From Kitasatospora sp. SolWspMP-SS2h (GTDB taxonomy: Bacteria > Actinomycetota > Actinomycetes > Streptomycetales > Streptomycetaceae), in the NCBI RefSeq assembly GCF_003259315.1, contig NZ_QLLT01000029.1, positions 1 through 64,000 of the forward strand: DNA of 64,000 bases, written 5' to 3'. Below, piece by piece: positions 34,036 to 42,699 of the stretch. Both the position numbers and the translations under genes were made by a program. The notes under the pieces were generated by a model, which saw only the letters and a list, made by a program, of their open reading frames with translations, did not search any database and was not told the origin of the DNA. The first letter of the stretch is position 1. Each line of letters opens with the position of its first letter.

Positions 34036-34144
34036 CCTGGCGCGTCAACCTCCCCCCGGTCCAACCGAGTTCACCTGATCCGACCAATGCCCGAACCGCC
34101 TTGCGAGAGTCGATCTGACGGGCCCGGCGGCCGGGTCCGGCGGA

Positions 34145-34188
34145 CCGCCCCGGCCGCGCGCCCGGACCGCCCCGGCCGCGCGCCCGGA
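34145..34188. repeat. Perfect 22-bp tandem duplication just after the DegT gene
   Basis: Positions 34145-34166 and 34167-34188 are identical (unit begins CCGCCCCGGCC). The second copy ends 5 nt from the stop codon of the minus-strand aminotransferase gene. Confidence 0.85.
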
Positions 34189-34193
34189 CCGGC

Positions 34194-35396
34194 TCAGCCG
34201 CGCGCCGCGCCCGCCGCCAGCTCGGCCGCGAAGGGCTGGACGCGCACCACCGCGTCGGCGACCCGGCGGACCGTCGCGGCGTCCATGTGCGACCACAGCG
34301 GGACGGTCAGCACCGAGGCGGCCAGCCGGTCGGTGCGGGGCAGGCCGTCCGCCTGGCCGAGGTGGGCGTACGCGCGCTGCCGGTGCACCGGCGGGAAGAA
34401 GTAGCGGCGGGTGTCGATGCCCTCGGCCCGCAGCGCGTCGGCGAGCCCGCGGTTGTCGAGGCCGAAGGCGTCCGGGTCCAGGATCAGCGTGAGGTCCTTG
34501 AAGGTGGAGGTGTCGCCCTCCTCCGGCAGGGCCAGCCGCAGGCCGGGCAGGCCCGCGGTGGCGCGGGCGAACTCGGCGACCAGCGCGCCCCGGTGGGCGA
34601 CCCGCTCGGGCAGGCCGGCCAGCCAGGTCAGGCCGACCGCGGCGTGCAGCTCGCTCATCCGGGCGTTCAGGCCGGGGAACAGGGTGTCGTAGTCGCCGGG
34701 GTTGCCGTAGTCGCGGGCGGTGCGCAGGGTCCGGGCGAGCGCGGCGTCCCGGGTGGCGACCAGGCCGCCCTCGCCGGCCACCGCGACCTTAGTCGGGCTC
34801 ATCGAGAACACCTCGGCCAGGCCGAAGCCGCCCACCGGCACGCCGCGCCGCTTCGAGCCCAGGCCGTGCGCGGCGTCGTACACCAGCGGCAGCCCGGTCG
34901 CGTCGGCGACCCGCTGCAACTCCTCGGTCTGGCACGGCGTCCCGTACACGTGGGTGGCCATCAGCGCGGCGGGCGCGTCGGCGGCCTTCAGCCGGGCCTC
35001 GGCGTCGGCCGGGTCGAGGGTGATGTCCTCCTCCCGGGCCTCGGCGAACAGCGGGGTGCCGCCGGCCCAGTGCGCGGCGTGCGCGGTCGCCGAGAAGGTG
35101 AAGCCCGGCATCAGCACCGGCCGCCGCCCGTCCACCCCCGCGGCCTGGAGCACCAGCATCAGGCCGGCCGTGCAGTTGGAGACCGCCACCACGTGCGGCA
35201 CCTGCATCAACTCGGCGGCCCGCTCCTCCAGTTCGCGCACCAGCGGGCCGTTGGTGAGCATCCCGGAGTCGAGCACCCCGGCGAGCCGCCCGAGCAGCGC
35301 CTCCCGGTCGGGCACCCGGACCCGGGTCAGCGGCAGGCCGTCGGGGAAGGCGGGCGCGCCGCCGAGGGCGGCGGGTCGGTTCCGGTCGGTCGTCAT
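34194..35396 (-). CDS. DegT/DnrJ/EryC1/StrS-family PLP aminotransferase
   Basis: A 400-residue sugar aminotransferase-type enzyme. The PLP lysine is in FSMSPTKVAVAGEGG, preceded by LVYDAAHGLGS, with the N-terminal TNGPLVRELEE and SNCTAGLMLVLQAAG. Family members transaminate keto-sugar nucleotides, e.g. at C4 in bacillosamine or antibiotic-sugar paths. It is the last gene of a five-gene minus-strand run; its ATG overlaps the stop of the upstream polytopic protein by 4 nt (ATGA), so it is translationally coupled. Together with the sugar transferase (59.8 kb) and the NeuD/PglD-like gene (60.5 kb) it suggests an amino-sugar in the surface polymer. Confidence 0.88.
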   Translation of the reverse strand: MTTDRNRPAALGGAPAFPDGLPLTRVRVPDREALLGRLAGVLDSGMLTNGPLVRELEERAAELMQVPHVVAVSNCTAGLMLVLQAAGVDGRRPVLMPGFTFSATAHAAHWAGGTPLFAEAREEDITLDPADAEARLKAADAPAALMATHVYGTPCQTEELQRVADATGLPLVYDAAHGLGSKRRGVPVGGFGLAEVFSMSPTKVAVAGEGGLVATRDAALARTLRTARDYGNPGDYDTLFPGLNARMSELHAAVGLTWLAGLPERVAHRGALVAEFARATAGLPGLRLALPEEGDTSTFKDLTLILDPDAFGLDNRGLADALRAEGIDTRRYFFPPVHRQRAYAHLGQADGLPRTDRLAASVLTVPLWSHMDAATVRRVADAVVRVQPFAAELAAGAARG

Positions 35397-36928
35397 GAGG
35401 TCGAGCCCCCCTGGGTTCGGGACGGATCCGGCGCGCCGACGGCGGCCGGGGGTTCGGGGCCCGGGCGGGCGGCGCCCCACTGGCCGGGCTGGGCGCGCCA
35501 GAGCGGCGGCCGGCGGCGGCGCACCGGCCCGGCGGCGGCCGGCCGGGGGATCGCCAGCAGCACCAGGACCAGCGGCAGCACCTGCACCCGCTCGCGGGAC
35601 AGGATGCCCATGTTGTTGATGGTCGAGAACGCCCAGCAGAACAGCAGCGCGTACACCACGGTGAAGGCCACGTAGGAGCGCTGGACGAACAGCCGCGGGA
35701 TGCGGGCCAGTTGCGGCCAGGCCCGGATGAACATCACCAGCAGCGCGAAGCACTCCACCGACTGGATCAGGTTCTGCACGTTCGACGCCTCGAACGGGAA
35801 CGGCCGGAACAGCACGCTGACCACCGACATCGGCAGCTTGAGCGGGTTGAGGCTGAACGCGGGCGCCGGCTCGTCCGCGGTGGCCGCGTTGATCACCGAG
35901 TCGCCCTGCGAGGTGCGCCGCGAGGTCTCCGACAGCACCTGGTTGACGGCGTCCCCGCCGGTGCCGTTGGTGCCGAAGAAGGTCGACACCTGCTGGAGCA
36001 TCAGCATCACGCCCACCGCCAGCACCGCCGCCGTCAGCACCGTCCGCAGCGGCCCCAGCGCCGACACCTGCCGCGGCCGCCTGCGCAGCAGGTACGCCAC
36101 GCTCAGGCCGGCCCCCGCCAGCACCGTCACGTGCGGGCGCACCATCGCGGTGCCCAGCGAGCCCAGCGCGATGCAGGCGAACGCCCCGAACCGCCGGTCC
36201 AGCAGCCGGGCCACCCCGTACGTGGTCAGGCCCAGGCAGAACATCATCCAGGCGTCCTTGCCGATGCTGGACGGCCAGAACAGCAGCGAGGGCAGGAAGA
36301 ACACCAGCTTCGCGTAGCGCCGGGAGTCGGCCTCCGGGAAGGCGATCTGGAGCGCCCGCCAGAAGAACAGCAGCCCCCAGAAGCCGATCCAGGAGAACAC
36401 CAGGAAGCCGCCGACCAGGGTCGGCCCGGTGACCGCGTAGACCACGCCGGTCACGATGATCACGAAGCCGGTGCCCGCGACCTTCATCCCCAGGTCGTAG
36501 TGCAGCCCGGCGGAGAGGTCGGCGGTGGTCAGGTACCGGGCCAGCTCGGAGCCCTTCTGGTCGTACATCTTGGCGTCCGCCGCGCCGCCGTACAGCACGA
36601 ACGCCATCAGGTAGCGCGGGAAGGCGCAGGCCAGCTTCGCCGCCATCGCCACCATCAGCAGCTTGAACACCCCGCGCTCCGGGTTGCCCGCCGCCACCCG
36701 GGCCAGCACCGGCGTGCCGATCGCCATCAGCGCGGGCGCCACCAGCAGCGCCCCCCAGGTGTCGTACGTGGTGTGCACCATCGCCAGCACGAAGACCGTG
36801 ACGTAGCCGAGCACCACCGCCCAGGCCAGCGCCGCCGGCCGGCCGCGCCGCAGCACCGCGCCCAGCCGGGCCGGCGGGCGGCGGCGCGGACGCCGGTGGG
36901 CGGGGGCGGCGGCGGACGGGGCCGCCAT
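35393..36928 (-). CDS. Polytopic membrane protein of the glycan operon (possible polymerase)
   Basis: A 511-residue protein with roughly 10-12 hydrophobic segments, a basic N-terminus and a Pro-rich C-terminal tail of about 50 residues. It has the loop LVFFLPSLLFWPSSIGKDAW and a large external segment around TFFGTNGTGGDAVNQVLSE. The topology and its place between a GNAT and a DegT gene in a polysaccharide operon fit a Wzy/EpsG-like polymerase or a lipid-linked sugar transferase, but no diagnostic motif was recognised. The start ATG overlaps the upstream stop (TGATG), and its own stop overlaps the DegT start. Function is inferred from context. Confidence 0.75.
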   Translation of the reverse strand: MAAPSAAAPAHRRPRRRPPARLGAVLRRGRPAALAWAVVLGYVTVFVLAMVHTTYDTWGALLVAPALMAIGTPVLARVAAGNPERGVFKLLMVAMAAKLACAFPRYLMAFVLYGGAADAKMYDQKGSELARYLTTADLSAGLHYDLGMKVAGTGFVIIVTGVVYAVTGPTLVGGFLVFSWIGFWGLLFFWRALQIAFPEADSRRYAKLVFFLPSLLFWPSSIGKDAWMMFCLGLTTYGVARLLDRRFGAFACIALGSLGTAMVRPHVTVLAGAGLSVAYLLRRRPRQVSALGPLRTVLTAAVLAVGVMLMLQQVSTFFGTNGTGGDAVNQVLSETSRRTSQGDSVINAATADEPAPAFSLNPLKLPMSVVSVLFRPFPFEASNVQNLIQSVECFALLVMFIRAWPQLARIPRLFVQRSYVAFTVVYALLFCWAFSTINNMGILSRERVQVLPLVLVLLAIPRPAAAGPVRRRRPPLWRAQPGQWGAARPGPEPPAAVGAPDPSRTQGGSTS

Positions 36929-37962
36929 CAGAAGACCTCCAGGTCGCCGAGGCTGAACCGCCAGTCGGCCAGCGTGCGTCCGGCCGGCAGCGGGCCGGAC
37001 GGGGTGCGGGCGGCCAGCACCATGCCGGTGCGCGGCGCCCGCACGCAGCCCGCCCGCAGCCCGGCCGCGGCGGCCTCGGTGCCGGGGGACAGGTGCGTCG
37101 CCGCGTGGTCGCAGCCCGCGCTGGCCGCCGCGCGCAGCAGCCGCCCGGCGGCGTCCCGGTCGCCCGGCCGGACGATCAGCTCGGACAGCGTGAACTCGGC
37201 CAGCGGGCCGCGCCGCCGGGGCCGCCCGAACGCCACCCCGACCAGCTCGCCGCCCCGCTCCACGGTCGCCACCCGGTAGTCCAGGCCCGGCGCCGCCCCG
37301 TACCGCCAGGCCAGGTAGCCGGCGGTGCGGACGGTGTGCAGCCGCGGATCGGCCGCGTCCGCCCGGGCCCGCTCGGCCAGCAGCTCCGCCAGCCGGGCGT
37401 CCGGGGCGGCCAGCCACCCGGCGGCGGACGGCAGTTCGCAGCGCGGCGGCCCCGCCGGGCCGGGGCGGCGGGCCAGCGCCGACCGGGCGCCCCGGGCGAA
37501 CGCCACCGGCCGGGCCACCCGCAGCGCCACCGGCACCCGGCCCAGCTCCCGCCAGCCCATCCGCAGGTAGCCCGGCAGGCTGTCGCCGTTCGGCGTGTTG
37601 AACACCAGCTCGGCCTCGCCGGAGACCTCCGCCAGCAGCTCGGTGGTCAGCCGGCGGAAGATCCCGCGCCCCCGGAAGTCCGGGTGGGTCGCGGTGTCCA
37701 CCGGGCGCACCGCCCGCACCGTCCGCCCGTCGCCGCCGCGCCACTCCCAGCGCAGGAACAGCCGCACCCCCGCGATCCGCCCGTCCGCCGCGACCGCGAC
37801 CAGGCCCGGGCTTGCCCCGAACGGGCCGTCCCGGTGCTTCCAGTCGAAGAACTCCGCGCTGCGCCGCCCGGTCGGGCCGCCCGCCAACGAAGCCGTCAAC
37901 AGCTCCAGCACCGCCGGCACGTCCCCCGGCTCCAGCCGGCGGTACGTCAGTCCACCACCCAC
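36928..37962 (-). CDS. GNAT-family N-acetyltransferase of the glycan operon
   Basis: A 344-residue protein. The N-terminal half is a GNAT domain: YRRLEPGDVPAVLELL start and the acetyl-CoA loop ATHPDFRGRGIFRRLT (R/Q-x-x-G-x-G/A pattern) near residue 95. The C-terminal half, with TAGYLAWRYGAAPGLDYRV, is probably a second, degenerate GNAT fold. Such proteins occur in exopolysaccharide clusters and may N-acylate a sugar amine made by the DegT enzyme; this is inferred. The start GTG 37962 lies 25 nt after the upstream glycosyltransferase stop, and the end overlaps the next gene by one base. Confidence 0.75.
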   Translation of the reverse strand: MGGGLTYRRLEPGDVPAVLELLTASLAGGPTGRRSAEFFDWKHRDGPFGASPGLVAVAADGRIAGVRLFLRWEWRGGDGRTVRAVRPVDTATHPDFRGRGIFRRLTTELLAEVSGEAELVFNTPNGDSLPGYLRMGWRELGRVPVALRVARPVAFARGARSALARRPGPAGPPRCELPSAAGWLAAPDARLAELLAERARADAADPRLHTVRTAGYLAWRYGAAPGLDYRVATVERGGELVGVAFGRPRRRGPLAEFTLSELIVRPGDRDAAGRLLRAAASAGCDHAATHLSPGTEAAAAGLRAGCVRAPRTGMVLAARTPSGPLPAGRTLADWRFSLGDLEVF

Positions 37963-37987
37963 GTCGTGCTCCGCCCCACCCGTCGGT

Positions 37988-39079
37988 TCAGTTCGCCAGG
38001 ACCCGGGCGTACACCCGCTCGACCGCCCGCTGCGCGCCCGCCACGTCGAAGGACTCGGCGCGCCTGCGGGCCGCCGCGCCCATCCGCTCCCGCGGGCCCG
38101 GACCGGCCAGCTCGCCCAGCGCGGCGGCCAGCGCCGCCGGGTCGCCCGGCGGCACCAGCCGGCCCTCCACGCCGTCGTCCAGGATCTCCGGCACGCCGCC
38201 GACCCCGGTCACCACCGACGGCAGCCCCGAGGCCATCGCCTCCATCAGCGCCACCGGCAGGCCCTCCTGCCGCGAGCTCAGGCAGAACACGTCCCAGCCC
38301 GGCAGCAGCTCCGGCACGTCCGCGCGCATCCCCGCGAACAGCACGCCGTCGCCCGCCCGGGCCCTCAACTCGGCCTCCAGCGGCCCCGAGCCGACCAGCA
38401 CCAGCCGGGCGTCCGGCTCCCGCCCGCGCAGCAGCGCGAACGCCGCCAGCAGCGTCGCCTGGTCCTTCTTCGCGGTCAGGTTGCCGACCGTGCCGACCAC
38501 CAGCGCCTCCGGCGGCAGCCCGAGCCGCTCCCGGGCCGCCCGCCGCGCCGCCGGTCCGGACGGCGCGCCGCCCAGGTCCGGGCCGTGGTGCACCACCGAC
38601 AGCCACTCGCCCGCCCGCCGCCGCCCGACGCCCGCCGCCACCGCGTGCGACACCGCGATCACCGCGTCGTTGCGCCGGTAGGTGAGCGCGTTCGCCCAGC
38701 GGGTCGGCAGCCGGTAGCGCTCCCACAGGTTGTGCTCGGTGTGCACCAGCCGGGGCCGGGGCCCGGCGGGCCGCAGCAGCCGGGCCGCCACCGCGGGCAC
38801 CGGCATGTGGGTGTGCACCAGGTCGTAGCGGCGCTCCGCCAGCAGCCGCCGCAGCCGCAGCGGCCAGCGCCGCCCCGGCGCGCCGCCCAGGCAGTGCACC
38901 GGCACGCCCGCCGCCGCCAGCGCCGGCACCAGCGCGTCCTTGTGCGGCAGCACGTACGCCACCTCGATCTGGTAGCGCTCCCGGTCCGCGTGGCGCACGC
39001 AGTTCACCAGCAGCTGCTCCGCGCCGCCCCGGCCCAGGCCCTTGGCCAGCCAGAGCACCTTCGTCCGCCGCCCGCTCAC
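37988..39079 (-). CDS. GT4 glycosyltransferase of the glycan operon
   Basis: A 363-residue GT-B enzyme. The N-terminal domain has VLWLAKGLGRGGAEQLLVN, the C-terminal domain GTVGNLTAKKDQATLLAAF and SSRQEGLPVALMEAMASG (the EX7E motif). It is soluble or membrane-associated and transfers a sugar from a nucleotide donor to a growing lipid-linked glycan; sugar identity is unknown. The start GTG 39079 overlaps the stop of the Wzz/Wzc-like gene (GTGA), showing translational coupling; GAGGAG lies just upstream. Confidence 0.88.
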   Translation of the reverse strand: MSGRRTKVLWLAKGLGRGGAEQLLVNCVRHADRERYQIEVAYVLPHKDALVPALAAAGVPVHCLGGAPGRRWPLRLRRLLAERRYDLVHTHMPVPAVAARLLRPAGPRPRLVHTEHNLWERYRLPTRWANALTYRRNDAVIAVSHAVAAGVGRRRAGEWLSVVHHGPDLGGAPSGPAARRAARERLGLPPEALVVGTVGNLTAKKDQATLLAAFALLRGREPDARLVLVGSGPLEAELRARAGDGVLFAGMRADVPELLPGWDVFCLSSRQEGLPVALMEAMASGLPSVVTGVGGVPEILDDGVEGRLVPPGDPAALAAALGELAGPGPRERMGAAARRRAESFDVAGAQRAVERVYARVLAN

Positions 39080-40974
39080 CGCTCCTCGCCCAGCCGCAGC
39101 TGCAGGGTGGTCTCCACCGGCTCCTCCGGCGGCAGCTCCGCCGGGCGGCGGCCCCAGCTCGCCGTCCCGTCCCGCCGGGTGCCGCCCTCGCCGGCCCCGT
39201 ACACCGCCCCGTCCCGCCGGGCGCCGCCCTCGCCGGCCCCGTACACCGACTCGCCGCGCCGGGTGTCCGCCGCGCGCTGGTGCTCGGCCCGGCGCGGCCC
39301 GTCCGGCCGGGGCCCGGTGCGCCCGGCGGCCCCGGCCGCCGCCGGGCGCGGCAGCTCCGGCCGGGACGGCAGCGGGCCCAGCGGCGGCCGGCCGCCCAGC
39401 CGGCCCGGCAGCCGCAGCGAGCGGTTGCGCCGCCCGGTGGCGACCTCGGTGCCCAGCAGCGCCACCCCCGCCACCGGCACGCCGGTGCGGGCCAGCAGCT
39501 CGGAGACCCGGTCGGCCTCCTCCGGGCGGACGTTGCCCGCCATCACCGTGACCAGCACCGCGTCCGCGTGCTGCACCAGGTCGTACGCGTCGTTGGCGTG
39601 CAGCAGCGGCGAGGAGTCGATCAGCACCACGTCCGCGTGCCGCCGGGCCAGCGCCAGCACCTCCCCGGCGCGCAGCACCAGCGCCGCCGGGTACGCGGTG
39701 GCGTGGCCGCCCGCGATCATCGCCACGTTCGGCACCCGGGTCGGGCGGATCAGGTCCACCAGGTCGGTCAGCTGCTCGCCGGAGAGCAGCTCCGCCATGC
39801 CCGGGCCCTCGTCCATCCCGAACCGCGCGTTCAGCTCCGGCTGCCGGAAGTCGCAGTCCAGCACCAGCACCTGGCGGCCGGTCTCGGCCAGCGCCGCCGC
39901 CAGGTTCGCCACCGTGGTGGTCCGCCCGTCGCCCGAGCGGCCCGACATCACCAGCACCACCGGCGCCGGCTCCACCGCCCGCCGCACCCGCCGGTCGTCG
40001 TGGTCCAGGCCGCCCTGGCCGAGCTGGGAGGAGAGCGCCTCCGGGCCGGTCAGCAGCAGCGTCGAGCGCAGCGAGCGGAACGCCTCGGTCGCCGGGTCCT
40101 CCGGACGGGCCGTCACCAGCGGCTCGCGCAGCCGCCGCAGCCGCCGCGACAGGCGCGGGATCTCGCCGATCACCGGCAGGTTGAACGCCTCCTCGGTGCC
40201 GTCCCGGGTGCGCAGCCGGGTGTCCATCCGGGACAGCATCAGCGCCGCCACCACGCCCAGCGCCAGGCCCAGCACCACCGCCAGGGACAGCCGCACCCCG
40301 CGGGTCGGCGAGGTCAGCAGGCTGCCGCCGAGCTCCTTGGCGTCGATCGAGCCCCACTGCTGGATCGCGTCGGTCTGGCTGTAGTTCTGCAGGTCGGCGA
40401 TGGCCCCGAGGGTCTTGGTCAGCGCCGCCGTCGCCGTCGACAGCTGCGGCTGGAGCTTGGCCTGATCGCTCGCGTTGGCCTTGCTGAACGACTTCTGCAG
40501 GTCGTCCAGCTGCGACTGCTGGGCGTCCGCCTGGGCGCGCAGCCGCTTGATCGACTCGTCGGCGCTGCGGCGCGACTCCTGGGCGTAGCCGGTGATGGTC
40601 GCCTCCGACAGCGCCGCCGCCAGGTCCGCGCAGGTCTGCTGGGTGGGGCCGGTGGTGGTGAACAGCAGCATCTGGGTGGACTCCGCCGCCACCGTCCGGC
40701 GCGCCGTCAGCGCCGCCACGTCGGTGAGGTGCAGCTTCTGCGCCGCCGCCGTGGTCACCGCCGAACCCTGGGCGTACGACAGCACCTGGTCGGCGCGCAC
40801 GGTGTCCGCCGCGCCGGCCACCGGCGTGATCGCCACCTTGCACTGCCACTTGCCGTTGTCCACGGCGTCACCGGCGGGCGTCAGCAGGAAACCCACGACC
40901 AGCGAGGCCGCCGTGCAGGCGGCCAGCAGCCGCCAGTACCGTCGCAGAACGGTGAACAGATTTGCCGGTTCCAC
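39076..40974 (-). CDS. Wzz/Wzc-like polysaccharide co-polymerase with cytoplasmic kinase-like domain
   Basis: A 632-residue protein. Membrane helix 1 (about 14-32), an external coiled-coil region with long Gln/Ala/Lys helices (about 130-205), helix 2 (about 228-248), then a BY-kinase/ParA-like ATPase. The Walker A position reads SGRSGDGRTTT (344-354) with Arg where CpsD/Wzc kinases have Lys; the Walker A' is VLDCDFRQPELN (about 371-382). The tail is Arg/Pro/Gly-rich and holds two Tyr, both in a duplicated 14-residue unit. It would control chain length or export of the surface polymer. GTG 40974 starts the operon; its stop overlaps the next gene. Confidence 0.85.
   Translation of the reverse strand: MEPANLFTVLRRYWRLLAACTAASLVVGFLLTPAGDAVDNGKWQCKVAITPVAGAADTVRADQVLSYAQGSAVTTAAAQKLHLTDVAALTARRTVAAESTQMLLFTTTGPTQQTCADLAAALSEATITGYAQESRRSADESIKRLRAQADAQQSQLDDLQKSFSKANASDQAKLQPQLSTATAALTKTLGAIADLQNYSQTDAIQQWGSIDAKELGGSLLTSPTRGVRLSLAVVLGLALGVVAALMLSRMDTRLRTRDGTEEAFNLPVIGEIPRLSRRLRRLREPLVTARPEDPATEAFRSLRSTLLLTGPEALSSQLGQGGLDHDDRRVRRAVEPAPVVLVMSGRSGDGRTTTVANLAAALAETGRQVLVLDCDFRQPELNARFGMDEGPGMAELLSGEQLTDLVDLIRPTRVPNVAMIAGGHATAYPAALVLRAGEVLALARRHADVVLIDSSPLLHANDAYDLVQHADAVLVTVMAGNVRPEEADRVSELLARTGVPVAGVALLGTEVATGRRNRSLRLPGRLGGRPPLGPLPSRPELPRPAAAGAAGRTGPRPDGPRRAEHQRAADTRRGESVYGAGEGGARRDGAVYGAGEGGTRRDGTASWGRRPAELPPEEPVETTLQLRLGEER
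39169..39250. repeat. 42-bp tandem duplication within the Wzz/Wzc-like gene
   Basis: The unit 39169-39210 is repeated at 39211-39250 (last two bases diverged), with one internal change (GGGTGCC versus GGGCGCC). It encodes two copies of a 14-residue segment VYGAGEGG-x-RRDG in the C-terminal tail, each carrying one Tyr. Confidence 0.85.
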
Positions 40975-41403
40975 CGGTTGGTTCCCCTCGCCTCGTCACG
41001 GTGCACACGCGCCCACGGCCGCACCCGCCCCCCCGCGGGCGGCGCGCATCGATGCGGCCGGTCCGGCCGCCCCGGACCTCGGATCCCCCCGGGAACGGCA
41101 CCGGGCCCGAGCCCCGTACCCGCCCCCGGCTGCGGCGGAGAGAAAGTCGAACGCACGAGGCCGCCCCCACGGCCCTCCCCTGCGCCCGATGCTTCCCGCC
41201 CCGGACCTGCGGCGCAAGCACTTTGGCCATACTGACACCTGGTACGGGACTGATTCCGGACGCCCGCACCCGAACTGACGTGCGGTCATCAAACGCCCGG
41301 ACGCGCCCCCCGCCGCCCGGCCGACCACCGCGCCGCCCGTCCGACCGCCCGGCCCGCCACCGGTCGGACCGCCGCGGTCGGTGGCCGAACCGCCCGCCCC
41401 CCG
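40975..41403. other. 429-nt leader/promoter region between two glycan transcription units
   Basis: It lies upstream of the Wzz/Wzc-like gene and downstream of a glycosyltransferase gene on the same strand. The only AT-richer stretch is about 41218-41260 (TTTGGCCATACTGACACC), the likely promoter zone, which would give a leader of over 200 nt. Open frames across it are compositional. No gene or clear hairpin is supported. Confidence 0.5.
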
Positions 41404-42537
41404 TCAGGCCAGGGCGCGCCCGTAGAACTCCACCATCCGCGCCGACACCCGCTCCAGCGTGTACCCCGCCAGGAAGCGCGCCCGGGCCGCCTCCGCCCGC
41501 GCCAGCGCCTCCCCGCGCTCCTCCAACGCCCGCACCAGCGCCCCCGCCAGCGCGTCCGGCCGCTGCGGCGGCACCAGCAGCGCGCACCCCTCCGACCCCA
41601 CCGTCTCGCGCAGCGCCGGCACGTCCGCGCACACCAACGGCACGCCCACGCCCATCGCCTCCAGCGCCGCGCTGCCCAACCCCTCCCAGCGCGAGGGCAC
41701 CGCGCACACCTCCACCGCCGCCATCAGGTCGAACACGTCGTCCCGCGGCCCCAGGAACCGCACACCCCCCGTCTCCGCCGCCAAGCCCTCCAGCCGCGCC
41801 GTCTCCGCCCCCCGGCTGCCCGCCAGCAGCAGCACCGCGTCCGGCCGCGCCGCCCGCACCCGCGGCCACGCCGACACCAGCACGTCCAGACCCTTCTGGT
41901 ACTGCTGCCGGGCCGCCGCCAGCACCACCGGCACCCCCTCGGCCAACCCCAGCGACTTCCGGACCTCCGCCCGCCGCTCCGCCGTCACCCGCCCCAGCAG
42001 CCGCGGGTCCCGCCCGCGCGGCACCACGTCGATCCGCCGCCGCGACACCCGCAGCCGGGCCGCCATCACCTCCGCGACGTGCTCGGTCAACGCGTGGAAG
42101 CGCCGCACCCCCTGCGCCGTCACCGCGTCCACCGCCTGCGCCGCCCGCACCTTCCACGGGCTCAACCCGCGCGCGTGCAGGTGCTCCGGCCCGTACGCCG
42201 AGTTCACCAGGCTCGACACCACCGGCACCCGCACCGCGAACGCCGCCGCCCGGCCCAGCACGTCCGACTCGTACAGCGTGGTGTGCACCAGGTCCGGCCG
42301 CAGCCGGCGGAACTCCGCCCGCAACCCCGCCACCCGCGCCCCCCGCGAACCCCCCGCCACCGGACGCACCCCGGCGCCCGCCGCCCGCAACTCCTCCTGG
42401 AACCCGCCCGGCGACTCCTTCAGGAACGCCACGTGCAGCTCCACCCCGGACCGCACCAGCAGCGGGGCCATCGCCACCAGCCCCTGCTCCGCCCCGCCCA
42501 CCCGGCTCACACTGTCGATCACGTACACCACGCGCAC
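41404..42537 (-). CDS. GT4 glycosyltransferase
   Basis: A 377-residue GT-B enzyme. It has VVYVIDSVSRVGGAEQGLVA at the N-terminus, donor-domain ARQQYQKGLDVLV, and VPSRWEGLGSAALEAMGVG (EX7E). It presumably extends the surface glycan, acting on the inner membrane face. GTG 42537 follows GAGGGGG; GTG 42531 is also possible. It is divergent from another GT4 gene starting at 42700, and lies upstream of the Wzz/Wzc operon on the same strand. Confidence 0.87.
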   Translation of the reverse strand: MRVVYVIDSVSRVGGAEQGLVAMAPLLVRSGVELHVAFLKESPGGFQEELRAAGAGVRPVAGGSRGARVAGLRAEFRRLRPDLVHTTLYESDVLGRAAAFAVRVPVVSSLVNSAYGPEHLHARGLSPWKVRAAQAVDAVTAQGVRRFHALTEHVAEVMAARLRVSRRRIDVVPRGRDPRLLGRVTAERRAEVRKSLGLAEGVPVVLAAARQQYQKGLDVLVSAWPRVRAARPDAVLLLAGSRGAETARLEGLAAETGGVRFLGPRDDVFDLMAAVEVCAVPSRWEGLGSAALEAMGVGVPLVCADVPALRETVGSEGCALLVPPQRPDALAGALVRALEERGEALARAEAARARFLAGYTLERVSARMVEFYGRALA

Positions 42538-42699
42538 CGCGCCAACCCCCTCGCCCGGGCCACCCCCTGACCGCCGCTCAGCATCCCAGCCCGCACCACC
42601 CCGCGTCCGCCGAACCGGAGGAAACCCCGGAAGCGGCCGAGCGCCCCGGATCGCCCCGTCCGCCCGCCCGGCGGCCCCCCGCTCGGTAGTCTCGACGCC

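Noticed and set aside
40992..41328. 110-residue minus-strand frame upstream of the Wzz/Wzc-like gene
   Set aside because: No domain, irregular composition, and it covers the likely promoter zone.
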